A stretch of 64,000 nt of DNA from contig NW_027331831.1 of assembly GCF_033568475.1 (NCBI RefSeq), forward strand, positions 10,230,001 through 10,294,000. The letters run 5' to 3'. The position numbers were made by a program, and so were the translations under genes. The DNA comes from Henckelia pumila. Its lineage: Eukaryota; Streptophyta; Magnoliopsida; Lamiales; Gesneriaceae. The notes beneath the pieces are model-generated. The model did not search any database. It was given only the letters and a program-made list of their open reading frames with translations, and was not told the origin of the DNA. This document shows positions 53,198-64,000 of this stretch, piece after piece. Within the stretch, counting starts at the first letter, position 1. Each line of letters begins with the position of its first letter.

Positions 53198-56100
53198 ATG
53201 GGGTCATGCGTTTCTTTGCCGGAGAATTGCGTGGGAGGTTCAAGAATGAAGAATTTTAGAAAGAGGAGAAAGGATTTGAGAAGAAGGGTGCCTTCTCCAT
53301 TGTCTGATCGATCGTCTGATGGAGTTGAAAAGATTTCATCTTTGGCTATGGATCTTCCCTTCAACAATCCCATTTTTCACGGTTCTGCTTCTTTCCTTCC
53401 TTTGCATTCTTTGATTGTGTTAGTTATTATATCTATATGGTGCCATTAATTTCGTTTTTGCTTGTCTTACACTGCATTGGGTTGGAGATGGAAGTTGAAG
53501 TAGAATATGTGTTGGTGATGATGTTGGTATTAGCCGTGAGACTTTAATAGATCAAAGAAAAATAGAATATGTGCTGGTGATACTATTTTTTTAGCTTTGA
53601 AGATTAAGAGATCAAAGAGAAATAAACCGTGTGGAGACGTGATGAGCACGCGAGCTCAAATCATTCACAACCCTGCATTGTTATATGCTAGGGATTTTGG
53701 GTGTAATCTTATCTGTTCGTGAGTGGTTCTTTCAGGGGATTCAGTTTTCTTTCAATTGGAGTGTTATTTAAGCTTGATTGTCTTATTGATGACTTGGATT
53801 CTCAGCCGTTTTCCAGCTGTTGAAGTTGTTCAGAACTTGGTGATAATTAGTTAGTCTACTCAAAAACAGAATTTCATGGTGGATTCAATTGCCTACGTAC
53901 TTCAATTTAATAATTAGGCTATGAGGGAATTCTAGACTTTTGAAATTAGTTTCAGATTTTTCTTTCGTCTTATCTTATCTGTATGGTTGCAATTTCAGGA
54001 AGTGTTGAGGAAGCATGGTTTGATTCAGCTGCAGCACTTGACTCAGACTGGAGCGATGAAGATTTTCATAGTGTTCCTGATGGTAAGCTAAAATTTTATA
54101 TTTCTCTCCTCTCTAGAATTTAGTAATCCAAGCTTCTAGGAAAGTTCGTTACATTTCCACAGATATTTTCTCTCTAAACGGCATTGATGCCACATCCATG
54201 GCAGATATTTTTTCTCCCAGAAATATGAGTCATGATGGTGGTGATGTCAGCACCAGACGTGAATCCTCTGCTGAACACACTGAGGGCTTGCCAACCGCAA
54301 ATTTTGCACGCCTTTCGGCTAATGGTTCAGATAAAAGTTTAGTCCTTCCAACTGATTCCGAATGCAGAGTCAAATCCAGTGGACATCTCAGTGAAACAAA
54401 GCCTGTTCATCTGGATGACAAATTTGGTGGCATTGGAGAAAATGCCAGTGGTGATGATGGTTTGTTAGATAATTGTGGAATTCTTCCAAGCAACTGTTTG
54501 CCTTGTTTAGTTTCGTCCGTTCCCTCTGAAGAGAAAAGAAGATCACTAAGCTATAGCCCTCCGAACACAAGGAAAAAGGCTACCTTGAAACTTTCGTTCA
54601 AATGGAGAGAAGGACATCCTGCAGCTAATTTACGTGAGTGGATATATATATATGTTTTCCTGGTGTTTTGTATTATCTATGTCATGTACATTATCTGCAT
54701 TTTGGTTGCCTGAGAAAATCTATAGCCGGATTTCATTGAACGTAGCTACCTTTGTCTTCATAATTGTTGATTAGCCCTATGACTGGCTCCTAGGATTCGG
54801 TTCTTATGATTGTGAGCTGTTGATATTAATTCATAGTTTCAAAGAAAAACTAATTGTTCTTGATTTCTTTGTGGAAGGTGTGTAGTATTCCATGATTGTC
54901 ATTGTGGATGGTTTCGAAACTATGATTCCTTTAGCTGCAGATTAAACATACCTGGAAAAGAAATCCGTCCACAAGCGTCATCATGCATCTCTGGATTTAA
55001 CCAACACTTCACAAATTGAATTTGAATGGTGGGAAAATTATCCTGGTGTCAATCATTTGGATTTGGAGCTTTGCTGAAATTCTATCTTTTGATGTTTCAA
55101 GGGATTCTCTAAAATTGTCGATTTTTGTAAGTTGGTCAGAAGAAATATTCAAAAAAAACTGTGAAAGTCGGGCTGTTGTACCTACACTGTCTATGTTTCA
55201 CCTGCACTATGTAGAATATGCATAGGGTTATATAATGAATAATCTGATGTTTTGGGGATATGAACCAATCATGAAACTACTCTGTCTCAGTTACAGTGCA
55301 TACTAGAATTTGTGGTACGTAGGATGTAAAATTCTGGTTAACTCTTGGAAAAATTATAGACCTAACAAATAAAGTCCTGTCAGAACTGCTCATGACATAC
55401 AAAGTTTTGAACATGTTTCTGGTTTTTTGTTTTCTAGTTTCTTCGAAATCGTTACTCCACAGACCTATAGCTGGTTCTCAAGTACCGTTCTGTCCGCTGG
55501 AGAAGAGAGTGCCTGACAGTTGGTCAAACATTGAGCCTGGAAGCTTCAAGATTAGGGGAGTTAATTATTTGAGGTAATAGAATTATAAAAGTTCTGTTCT
55601 ATACTGAAAACCTAATAAAGTCTCTCGCTCTATGTTGGTTCTGAAATCTAACATTTTCTGTGAAGGGATAAAAAGAAGGAGCTTGCTTCAAACTGTGCAG
55701 CATACTATCCCTTTGGCCTTGATGTATTTTTATCTCAGAGAAAAATCAATCACATTTCTCGATTTATTGAACTTCCTGCCATTAATTATTCGGGGAAACT
55801 TCCACAAATTCTTGTGGTAAATGTTCAGGTACTGTTGACAATGCACCAAGTATATTGATCTTTATTTCCTTTTACAGAAAATGAAGCCATAAGTATGTTT
55901 GCTTCTCCCGAACATTTATTTTCTCTTTAAATGGATATGAAAGATGTTATAACTACATCATAATGAATGTGACATTAGCATTTTTTTGTTATTTTACAGA
56001 TACCACTATATCCTGCTGCAATTTTCCAGGGTGAAACAGATGGGGAAGGAATAAGTTTTGTTATGTATTTCAAGCTTTCTGATAGCTTTGGCAAGGACAT

Positions 56101-56954
56101 TCCAGCTCATTTTCAAGAAAATATTAGGGTGAGGGAATCAATAAATTTTACTGTTAGCACTCATTTGAAATACAGAAGGATTATCATCGCATTTATGGTT
56201 TTCCGATTGCAGAAGCTAATTGATAATGAAGTAGAAAAGGTTAAAGGTTTTCGTGGAGACACACTCATACCTTGTAGAGAAAGGTTAAAGATATTGGGCC
56301 GCGTGGCGAATGTAGACGACCTTCCTCTAAGTGCCGCAGAGAGGAAGCTCATGCATGCCTACAATGAGAAACCGGTTCTTTCGCGCCCTCAACATGAATT
56401 TTACACCGTAAGTTTAAGCCTCGTATCAATGGGATTTCTTGTCGATTTCTCAAATATCATTGAACGTTGAAGGTTTTTTCTTTAATTCTTTACAGGGTGA
56501 AAGCTACTTCGAGATTGATTTGGATATGCACAGATTTAGCTACATTTCAAGAAAAGGGTTCGAAACATTCACGGATAGACTAAAGCTTTGTGTATTGGAT
56601 TTCGGATTAACAATACAGGTATGTACCATCTGATCAGTCAACATTTTTTTTAATCTTTTATTTACAAATTTGGCTAGTAACTCATTCCATGCATACGGAT
56701 GCGATTCATTTTAACGTGTATTTTAAGGACACATAATTCTTATGCATGAAATAAACATTAGATGAACAACAACTGTGACAAGGTTCTTCTTGTCGCGGAT
56801 CTGATATTTTAACATTGTCATTCTATATATTTCTACGTTTCAGGGTAACAAATCGGAAGAGTTGCCGGAACATATCTTGTGCTGTATTAGATTAAATACA
56901 ATAGATTACTTGAATTATCAACAACTGGGGTTCCCAGAAGAAACCCCTGAATAG
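53198..56954 (+). CDS. EDR2-C / DUF1336 domain protein, nine exons
   Basis: Predicted exons: 53198-53381, 53999-54082, 54163-54633, 55438-55573, 55666-55828, 56000-56128, 56213-56407, 56496-56618, 56844-56954. All have GT...AG borders and phases that agree, giving 531 aa. The N-terminus [14 protein letters not shown] fits N-myristoylation at Gly2 with Cys4 available for acylation, followed by a basic patch ([13 protein letters not shown]): likely membrane-tethered. Residues about 60-245 are Ser-rich and low-complexity. From about 260 comes the C-terminal EDR2 domain ([72 protein letters not shown]). The family includes ENHANCED DISEASE RESISTANCE 2, but this member lacks START/PH domains, and its function is not known to me. 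Usual length of this subgroup is about 490-530 aa. Confidence 0.92.
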
Positions 56955-56984
56955 GTGTAAAATTAAATCTTGGGAGATTAATAT

Positions 56985-56992
56985 AATGACAA
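56985..56992 (+). terminator. AATAAA-type poly(A) signal of the EDR2-C gene
   Basis: ACAATAAAT about 30 bases after the stop codon at 56952-56954, in T-rich sequence. Confidence 0.5.
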
Positions 56993-57708
56993 TAAATTTG
57001 GTGTATTCTTTGAGTGAATGATTTCTTTTCGAGGCTCCATCCCTTTCTGTCTCTCATTTTGAGTAGCTACCAAATACGTTCTTAGAATCTCCTATTTCTC
57101 AATTCCTTTGCTGAGAGTATTGTACAAGTTCTGTATATCGAAGACGAAAACGAAATGCATTGCATATATATGCTTTCCATATTATTGTGCGGCCAGAAGC
57201 TGCGGCCATGCATGGAATTTTACTTTGGGATAAAGCAAGAACACTTGCAAGAAAAAGGGATTCTCTTTATAAATGAAAGAATTTATTCCCCAATGCATTC
57301 CTTTTGCTTCCATTTTTGTAGTGAAAGTTGATTCGTTCCAGCAGCTCCACTTATTTCTAGCTACATGCATGATATATATATAGCTTTCTCTACTAGATCT
57401 CTTATTTCATGTCGATTCCACGTTGGTTTCGAGCTCGAGCTTCGAGCTCGAGTCACCAATTGAGCTAGTTTAAAGTTGGATCTAATTCGAAATCGATAGG
57501 TACATTATTTTGATCAATAATACAAATGATGTACTCAATGACAATCAAATTCGAGTGGAATTACGTTATTCACGAGCCTGTTGATCTTGTTGTCTCATAC
57601 CATTATTGGAAATTAAGTAAATATAAACAAATTTACAAACAACAGAGAACATAAACTCCCCCTCCACAATAATAATGCAGTTTGAATTCACCTGAGTCCT
57701 TTTTCAGC
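56993..57708. other. Convergent intergenic region, no feature
   Basis: Lies between the 3' ends of the EDR2-C (+) and WAK-like (-) genes. It contains GAGCTCGAGCTTCGAGCTCGAG, a short self-complementary stretch near 57431-57452, and no credible coding sequence. Confidence 0.5.
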
Positions 57709-58689
57709 TTACATGAAGTTCAGTATTGAGAAGAACCAAGCCGATAAAAACATCCACAGAACCCCTGTTAAATCAATTGCAATAACTTAGATTCCTTACT
57801 TTTTCCCAAGAAATATTACAGGAACCTAAATGTAGTAGTATTTATCTTAGTTACCAGTAATGTTCCACGGCAGAAATCTTGAGCCATGGCTCCAAGATCC
57901 CACGTAAAAACAATCTGTGGTGGTGTTCAATCCGCCGGGACAGTTGCAGGCGAACGACTTGGATTCGTCGTCGTCGTAACCACAAACTCCATTGCTCTTT
58001 TCGCAGCTCATGCACAGCACTGGATAATCGTTATCGAAGCTGAACTTATACTTCAGCGCCAAACCGTAGCTCCATACCTCGGGATCGTATTCTTCCCCGT
58101 TGAATCCATACAACGCTGAATACGATGAACACTGCAGCTTCGGCAAGTCCATTTCAAACGAAGGGCCGAGATTTACCGGCGCGTACACGCAGCAAGTGGA
58201 AGCAGGCAGACTAACCTTACTTATCGCTCCACAGGAATACAGCAGGCTGCAAATAGATGAGCCCTGAGGGTCACACAAGGAAGTAGACGACGGCCCGTTT
58301 TCCTGGAGATCGGCGGAGCATTCGAGCAGGGCCACGACTGTTTTGTCGTGGAAGGAGAAGGGGGCGTCCCAGTCGAGGCCGAAGCCTTTGCTTTGCCGAA
58401 TGCAGGAGCAAGTGGACATGGTGGCATCGGAAATGTAGATGATTTGGTTGGTGTAGTCGATGGAAGTGACCGTGTAGCAGCCGGTGTGGGTGGAGAAGGT
58501 GAGGCGTTGCTCGGTGCAGGTTACGTACGGGAGGAAGCGTGGATTGCCACAGCCGGGGCCGGTGCCGAATGGGTATTTGACTGGGATCGTGCCGCAGGTT
58601 TTGTGACATGTTTGCGAGGATATTAAGGTGGGGAGAAGGATGAGAAGAATGGTGCAGAGTGTGGTTTGGGATGGGTTCTTTGACTTCAT
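57709..58689 (-). CDS. Secreted WAK-like galacturonan-binding protein, two exons
   Basis: Exon 1 58689-57855 and exon 2 57764-57709, joined by a 90-bp GT...AG intron (donor GTAACT, acceptor TTTAACAG), give 296 aa. Start chosen at ATG 58689 (MKSKNPSQTTLCTILLILLP) because it begins a clear signal peptide; an in-frame ATG at 58773 would put 28 residues ahead of it. The mature part opens with CHKTCGTIPVKYPFGTGPGC, the hallmark of the WAK galacturonan-binding domain. A Cys-rich region follows, with CCVYAPVNLGPSFEMDLP and CEKSNGVCGYDDDE. There is no kinase domain. Without splicing, exon 1 simply ends ITGN-stop. Splicing adds a hydrophobic tail (VLWMFLSAWFFSILNFM) that could be a GPI-anchor signal or membrane segment. 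Likely role: pectin-associated cell-surface protein (inference). Confidence 0.85.
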
Positions 58690-58865
58690 GTTGAAAGGGG
58701 TAAACTTACACATGCAATATAGCAAGAGTAACTGACCTGAGAGAGGAAGTGAAATATAAGTTAATTTATGCACATGTGAGTTGTTTTTTTTTTTTTTTTT
58801 TTTATATAATATTCTTTGTTTTCATTTGTTTGTGTGCAAAAAATTTGGAGTTTTTTTAAAGAGAA
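58690..58865 (-). promoter_or_regulatory. Upstream region of the WAK-like gene
   Basis: Contains a 22-base T run (58781-58802, A run on the gene strand). The gene's available upstream space is short because a MITE begins at about 58866. Confidence 0.35.
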
Positions 58866-59168
58866 AATTGTTTTTTGGTCATGTATGTTTGTCACTTTGC
58901 GATTTCAATCATCTATATTTTCAGATTTCAGTTTTATTCCGTTATCTTTATTTTTTTGACAATTTTAGTCATTTTTCCGATGTGGCGCTGATGTGGTACC
59001 AATGCAGTGCTGATGTGGAGCTGACGTGTACAGTGTCACGTCAGCATTTTCGAAAAAAAAAGACCGAAATTATCAAAAATCGAAACATGCAGGACTACAG
59101 CTGAAATATAAAAATATGGAGGATCAAAATCGCAAAGTGACAAAAATATAAGATCAAAATTACAGTTT
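58866..59168. mobile_element. Foldback MITE ~300 bp upstream of the WAK-like gene
   Basis: Inverted arms: TTGTCACTTTGCGATTT at about 58888 pairs with AAATCGCAAAGTGACAA at about 59128. Further pairing runs inward through GACAATTTTAGTC/GACCGAAATTATC and a GC-rich centre with ATGTGGCGCTGATGTGG and GCTGACGTGTACAGTGTCACGTCAGC. The structure and words match a common plant MITE type whose superfamily I cannot fix. A/T-rich ends obscure the target duplication. Confidence 0.75.
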
Positions 59169-60117
59169 TTTTTTTTTTAATATATTCATAGTTTTGGGAA
59201 TACTTGAGAGGACAGTGTATAGTAAACGAATGCTTCTACGCACTAGGAATAAACTTTACTTTATCTTAATTTGTAGGGTTATGACTTATGAGCAAGTATC
59301 TAAAAATACGAATAACTTTGAAGCTTTACGAGTTTAAGTGAATTTAATATGATATTATATTAAACATGAGAAATAACATTTTTAATTTTATTATAAATTT
59401 ATTTATATCAGGTCAATCAATAGATAAAAACATCTAAACAAAAGAAATTAAAAATAAATATATAAAATTTATAAAACTTTTTCCCATCAAGAGTGACCAT
59501 TAAACAATATTTCGATGTCTTTCAGAGTTTTTGTGTTTAATTAAATTTATTTTATCAATATTTAATAATTAAAATTTTAAAGTTTTGCTTTTGTAAATTA
59601 AAAATATATTAAAAGTTGATTTAAAATTTTTAAAAAAATCGAGAGCTAAACTTATATTTAGAAGTTCACGTTTGTGTACACTTTTTTGCGCCTAATGATT
59701 AATCATATTTTCATGTGTGTGACTGAATGAAAGTTTTAATTTTCTTCATGTTAATCCATGCAGTTTAAGGATCACAGCAATTATTGTTTCCGGTGATATT
59801 TTCCCACTAAATAATGCGACGACAAAGAATCGGAACATTTTTGTAAAGCAGATGGAATTATAATTTTACAATTTGAAAAATGTAAAAAGGAAAAGAATAA
59901 TATTTGTCAAACATATAATCCGTAAAGAATTATAAACAATCAGTGGTCCTAAAAAATTATTATAAAATACCACTAAACTATTTTAACTAATGATAACTTC
60001 TTATGAAAACTCATATCTTATAATCTCTCAATATTTTTATACAAAAAAAAAAAAAAAATTAATTGGCAGGCATATTATTCATTTATTTGTGGGTATAAGA
60101 TTGGTATCTTATTTTAT
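59169..60117. other. AT-rich intergenic sequence, nothing recognised
   Basis: No gene or repeat could be supported. Confidence 0.5.
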
Positions 60118-60858
60118 AGTTTATACTACGTCCCCGATTTAGTCCCTCATTTTACATTTGTCTCGAATTAGTATCCTGTTTTTCACTTGTATGTTTTTCG
60201 AATTTGATCTTTCCGTTAATTTTGAGGGTTAAAATAGATGGAGTTATCAGTTCAACAGTTAATAAAAATATAGGATGCTATATCGAAAAACAGTTTTTTT
60301 TTCCCTAAAATTTTACACGCGCAAAAAAAAAAATCGTTGTATCCCCATACGTGCAAGCAACATTGACGAAACCTTGTTCAACATGCCGAAACCTTTTATG
60401 TCCACCTCTTTAACCTTCTTCTTCAATTCATCCATTTGGAAAGCGATTAGCTACTCCCGCCCTCAAGTTTCACCGACATCATCTCCTTCTTTTGTTCTAG
60501 AAATATCTCTTTTACGCACATTTGCCATTTCTAGATTCTCTTAAAATATCTAAGATTTCGTTCATATGTGATTATGACCTTTTATATTTTTCCTCTTTTT
60601 TTAAATGTTAAATTTTCGCTCGAAATGTATCATCGAATAATTTATAAACTTATTTAAGCTCCAGGTAAACATTTGAGAACATGATCATCACATGAGAAAT
60701 TCAGTCCATTTTAACTCTCAAAATTAACGAAAAAACCAAATTCGAAAACCAAGTGAAAAACGGAGGACCAATTTGAGATAATTAAAGAAAAGTAGAGACT
60801 AAATTAGTATCGTAGCATAAAATGAGAAACTAAATTGCGTATTATGTCTTTATTGAGT
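60118..60858. mobile_element. TIR element, ~740 bp with ~130-bp inverted ends
   Basis: Left arm (about 60118-60250: GATTTAGTCCCTCATTTTA, TTTTTCACTTG, TTAATTTTGAGGGTTAAAAT) is matched inverted by the right arm (about 60705-60858: ATTTTAACTCTCAAAATTAA, CAAGTGAAAAACGGAGG, TAAAATGAGAAACTAAAT). The 89-codon open stretch between the arms has no recognisable domain. Exact ends, target duplication and superfamily are unresolved. Confidence 0.65.
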
Positions 60859-61964
60859 AAAATGGGTACTAGCTATTTAAAGCCCAAATATCAAAAGAGG
60901 CCAATAAAAGCCCATAAAACTAACAAAGAAATTTGATGCATACCAAAGTTTGAAGGCTCGCAACATTCTTCGCAACTTCAAGCAGCCTGGCGCCTTCTTT
61001 CTGCAGGTTAGCTCATGGAACAAATTTTTAATTACCAGTCAATTAAAATTATTTAGTTTTGCATCTTGATTCGATTGAATTCTTTATGGGGGTTTACTCT
61101 TCACGTTTGATCTGCCTTTCCAATTGTAAACTTCTCTGATTTCTTATTGGTTTTTAGATGTTGAAACAATGTTGCACTTGTGGGTTATATTTGTCCAAAG
61201 ATTGAATTTTTAGTACTGCTGTTGATTGTTTTAATACGCTTTTGTCCAAAAGATTGAGTTTTTTGCTGTTTTAATCTATTAGATTTGTGAACTTTTGCAA
61301 AACCATAGCCTTTTCAGTTAAATTTTCAATGCTCGCTGTGAAGTGTATTCGGAATATGTTCATTAGGTGTTTGGTAAATTTCCTAGTTGCGTGGGTTGTG
61401 AAATTATTTTTGGCTGTATTTAGTCTAATAAGACTAAATGGACAGTCCAGTTTCTTCTCGCAGAGGCTTAAGAGGATAGAGGTCGACTGCTCGTCCTGAA
61501 TTGAAATTTTGGAAGGAATTTTGTGAACAATAAGCAGAGTCAAGCGTTAGACTTATTGTGAACGGCTTTTGTGTGTATATTGCTTGTCAATTACCTCAAG
61601 GTGACCTAATGCTTTCTCTTTTTTCAAGGTGGAAGCTTGAATTTGCGACGAACAGATGAGGGTTGGGTATAAAAATAATCTTTTGATATTTTGCCTGATA
61701 TTTAGTTATTTCTTTAAATATGTTGGCTTGTGTGATTTATATTTTTGAGAAATATCTGAATTCTTTAGGCAAAGATTATTGGCAGAAAACTGATGGTTTG
61801 AAATTTACCGTATGGTTCCACAAACAATGTCTATAGTGATTATTGTGTTCATGTAATTCTTGTTTTGTCTTTTTGTGGGTGATGATTTATTGTGCACTGA
61901 ACACGGAATCTATTCTAATCATCACTTCAATGATGCATCAATACAGTGTACAGGTGATGCGGTA
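60859..61964 (+). promoter_or_regulatory. Promoter and probable 5' UTR introns of the PPR gene
   Basis: Candidate splice sites suggest an untranslated leader with introns: a donor after TTTCTGCAG at about 61006 (GTTAGC), and acceptors at TTTTTCAAG near 61629 and TGTACAG near 61953 just before the ATG. No long conserved ORF is present. Splicing is inference. Confidence 0.4.
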
Positions 61965-64000
61965 ATGAATAAGCGTGCAGGAGAGCCCCTCCATGTCAGA
62001 TATGTAGTTTTTGTAGGCTACATTGATGGGCCTCTCATCAGCATGAAGAGGCGCACCATCATCTTTTCAGCTTGCATTCATCAAGTGTTTTCTTGTCATT
62101 CACAGCCAAGTTCGAGCATCAACTATCTCTCTGTCTTCTGCTTTTCTAGTTCTTCGATCCGAATGTTATCTTCCTTTGGGTCAACGACTATGAGATCTTT
62201 TCCGGATTATTCGCCAAAGAAACCTTCAGTTAGAGACTCTGAATTTGTTCACCACATTTCAACTGTCATCAAGCAACGCCACTATGAGCACCTTCGTCGA
62301 ATTTTAAAGCCCTATGAATCCAAGTTCAGGCCTGATCATGTCATTTGGGTTCTCTTGGAAATAAAGAATGATTATAGACTAGTATTGAATTTCTTTGACT
62401 GGTCTTGCATACGAAGGGATCCATCATTTGAGGTCTGTTGCATTATTATCCAAATCGCCGTTACTGCAAAAGATCTAAAATTGGCTCAAAAACTTTTTCA
62501 TGACCTCCTGAAAAAATCCAATGCTGATGGTAACATCTCATTCTCCCAGTTTCTTGAAAAGTTAATATACACTTACAAGGATTGGGGTTCAAATCTACTC
62601 GTCTTTGACATTTTTTTCCAAGTTCTTGTTGAAATTGGTCGTCTTGATGATGCAAGAAAGCTTTTTGATACAATACTGAAGTATAACGTTATACTATCTG
62701 TTGATTCATGTAACCTATTTCTTTCCCGAGTATCAAAAAATATCGATGGCCCACAAATGCTTTTAAAGAATTTCAGTGAATTTTCTGAACTCGGTATTAG
62801 ATGGAATACTGCATCGTATAACATAGTGATGCACTCACTTTGTCGATCAGGAAAAGTGAGAGAAGCTCATAGCCTACTTTCGCAAATGGAATTAAAAGGT
62901 TGCATTGCTGATGCTATTAGTTACAGCACCGTAATTAATGGATATTGCAATATTGGAGAACTCCAGCTGATGTTAAAACTATTCGAGACTATGCGGCAGA
63001 AAGGAGTAAAGCCAAATACGTTTACCTTTAACAGTATAATCCTTTTTTTATGCAAGAACGGTAAAGTTATGGATGCAGAGAAGATCTTGAGAGAGATGAT
63101 GCGTGAGGGAATTTTTCCTGATAATGTTGTTTACACAACTCTCATTGACGGTTTTAGCAAAATTGGAAATGTTGCTTCTTCGTTTAGAATGTATGAGGAA
63201 ATGCAGACTCTGAAAATAGTTCCTGATTTTATTGCATATACTGCTCTAATTTGTTGCCTATGTCAGAATGGAAAAGTTTCGGAAGCTGATAACCTCTTTC
63301 GTGCAATGATTAATATTGGATTAAAAGCAGATGAATTTACTTATACAACTCTTATTGATGGTTATTGCAAGGCTGGTGACATTAAAAAGGCATTTTCTCT
63401 GCACAATGAGATGATTCAGATGGGATTGGTTCCAAATATTGTCACATACACTGCACTGGTTGATGGGCTCTGTAAACATGGGGAGGTTGATACAGCAAAT
63501 GAACTTCTTCATGAGATGGGTAATAAGGGACTTGTTCTGAATATTTATACTTGCAATTCACTTCTCAATGGCCTTTGTAAATCTGGAAATATAGCCGAAG
63601 CAGTGAAGTTAATGAAAGATATGGAGGTGGCCGGAATATTGCCCGATACTTTTTCCTATACTACGTTAATGGATGCTTATTGCAAATCTGGAGAAATCGA
63701 TATGGCGCACCGGTTGCTTCATGAGATGTTGCAAAAGGGGATTAAGCCAACTGTTGTAACATTCAACGTACTGATGAATGGATTTTGCATGTCAGGGATG
63801 CTAGAAGATGGCCAGAAGCTGCTAAATTGGATGTTGGAGAAGGGTATGATGCCTAATGCCACCACTTATAACTCTCTTATGAAACAATACTGCATAAGAA
63901 ATGATATGCGTTTGGCAATTGAAATATACCGGGGGATGGGTCATCAGGGAGTTGTTCCAGATGAAAAGTCATATAACATAATGATTAGAGGGCATTGCAA
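61965..64000 (+). CDS. P-class pentatricopeptide repeat protein, 5' part (runs off window)
   Basis: Open from ATG 61965 to the window end (678+ codons, no stop). In-frame ATGs at 62043 and 62163 are alternative starts. The one at 62043 (MKRRTIIFSACIHQVFSC) opens an Arg/Ser-rich leader that looks like a mitochondrial targeting peptide. After a non-repeat region (FRPDHVIWVLLEIKNDYRLV) come at least twelve 35-aa PPR units with typical ends such as SYSTVINGYCNIGEL, VVYTTLIDGFSKIGNV, EFTYTTLIDGYCKAGDI, NIVTYTALVDGLCKHGEV and VVTFNVLMNGFCMSGML. No E/DYW signature is in view. It strongly recalls the Arabidopsis At1g05670-type mitochondrial PPR (recognised from memory). PPR proteins bind organellar RNA; the target here is unknown. 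Confidence 0.93.
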   Translation, partial: MNKRAGEPLHVRYVVFVGYIDGPLISMKRRTIIFSACIHQVFSCHSQPSSSINYLSVFCFSSSSIRMLSSFGSTTMRSFPDYSPKKPSVRDSEFVHHISTVIKQRHYEHLRRILKPYESKFRPDHVIWVLLEIKNDYRLVLNFFDWSCIRRDPSFEVCCIIIQIAVTAKDLKLAQKLFHDLLKKSNADGNISFSQFLEKLIYTYKDWGSNLLVFDIFFQVLVEIGRLDDARKLFDTILKYNVILSVDSCNLFLSRVSKNIDGPQMLLKNFSEFSELGIRWNTASYNIVMHSLCRSGKVREAHSLLSQMELKGCIADAISYSTVINGYCNIGELQLMLKLFETMRQKGVKPNTFTFNSIILFLCKNGKVMDAEKILREMMREGIFPDNVVYTTLIDGFSKIGNVASSFRMYEEMQTLKIVPDFIAYTALICCLCQNGKVSEADNLFRAMINIGLKADEFTYTTLIDGYCKAGDIKKAFSLHNEMIQMGLVPNIVTYTALVDGLCKHGEVDTANELLHEMGNKGLVLNIYTCNSLLNGLCKSGNIAEAVKLMKDMEVAGILPDTFSYTTLMDAYCKSGEIDMAHRLLHEMLQKGIKPTVVTFNVLMNGFCMSGMLEDGQKLLNWMLEKGMMPNATTYNSLMKQYCIRNDMRLAIEIYRGMGHQGVVPDEKSYNIMIRGHC

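Noticed and set aside
54198..54713. 171-codon frame starting at an internal ATG as a separate gene
   Set aside because: Most of it is exon 3 of the EDR2-C gene, and its C-terminus is read-through into an intron beginning at the GTGAGT donor at 54634.
57886..58626. Plus-strand open frames of 77 and 92 codons
   Set aside because: Antisense to the WAK-like coding exon, which has a signal peptide and conserved cysteines.
60275..60544. 89-codon plus-strand frame between two inverted arms, as a transposase
   Set aside because: No transposase motif, low-complexity start, and too short; treated as interior of a non-autonomous element.
62461..63512. Minus-strand frames opposite the PPR gene
   Set aside because: Shadows of the PPR coding strand, which is open through to the window end with clear repeats.

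Overview
This is nuclear DNA of a flowering plant, almost certainly a eudicot. Three host genes with plant-type GT-AG introns and plant-specific families (an EDR2/DUF1336-type protein, a WAK-type wall-binding protein and a P-class PPR protein) sit in the right-hand 11 kb. The other ~52 kb is nested transposable elements. No bacterial, organellar or RNA genes were seen.

Left block, 1-40584, is layered retrotransposons. (a) 1-~3840 is the 3' half of a Ty1/copia Sirevirus-type element: pol (frameshifted) followed by an env-like ORF carrying two in-frame TGA stops. (b) A second Sirevirus-type element occupies pieces between 5304 and 40584: the end of pol, an env-like ORF, several PPT-like tracts and an 833-bp 3' LTR. 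It has been cut apart by three insertions: a solo LTR (5922-7412, in RNase H), an Athila-like Ty3/gypsy element on the minus strand (7911-19418, between pol and env-like), and a tandem copia array (21062-38274, inside the env-like ORF). (c) The Athila-like element keeps LTRs, PBS, PPT and gag-protease but no reverse transcriptase or integrase. It was itself hit by a hAT transposon (14462-17631), another solo LTR (12687-14148) and a foldback MITE (10660-10855). (d) The copia array is LTR-internal-LTR-internal-LTR. Its three LTRs are 1862 bp each, its two gag/pol sets are nearly identical and open, and one 4-bp target duplication (CAGT) flanks the whole.

Middle block, 40585-53197, is AT-rich and gene-free. 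It holds a 3-unit ~302-bp tandem repeat (40907-41810), a 5'-truncated LINE on the minus strand (about 42068-43170), and a 6.7-kb segment (43568-50294) bounded by related inverted ends and a perfect 9-bp duplication TTAGGATAA. I read that segment as a large non-autonomous Mutator-like element filled with degenerate repeats.

Right block, 53198-64000, is the host gene space: a nine-exon EDR2-C/DUF1336 gene (+), a two-exon secreted WAK-like gene (-) whose short second exon supplies a hydrophobic tail, two foldback/TIR elements, and the 5' part of a PPR gene (+) that runs off the window.

The host genes show no functional linkage to each other. The main interest is in the retroelements: env-like ORFs with promoter-like upstream sequences, families of palindromic motifs, a run of GC-rich hairpins in the copia leader, and a clear insertion order.
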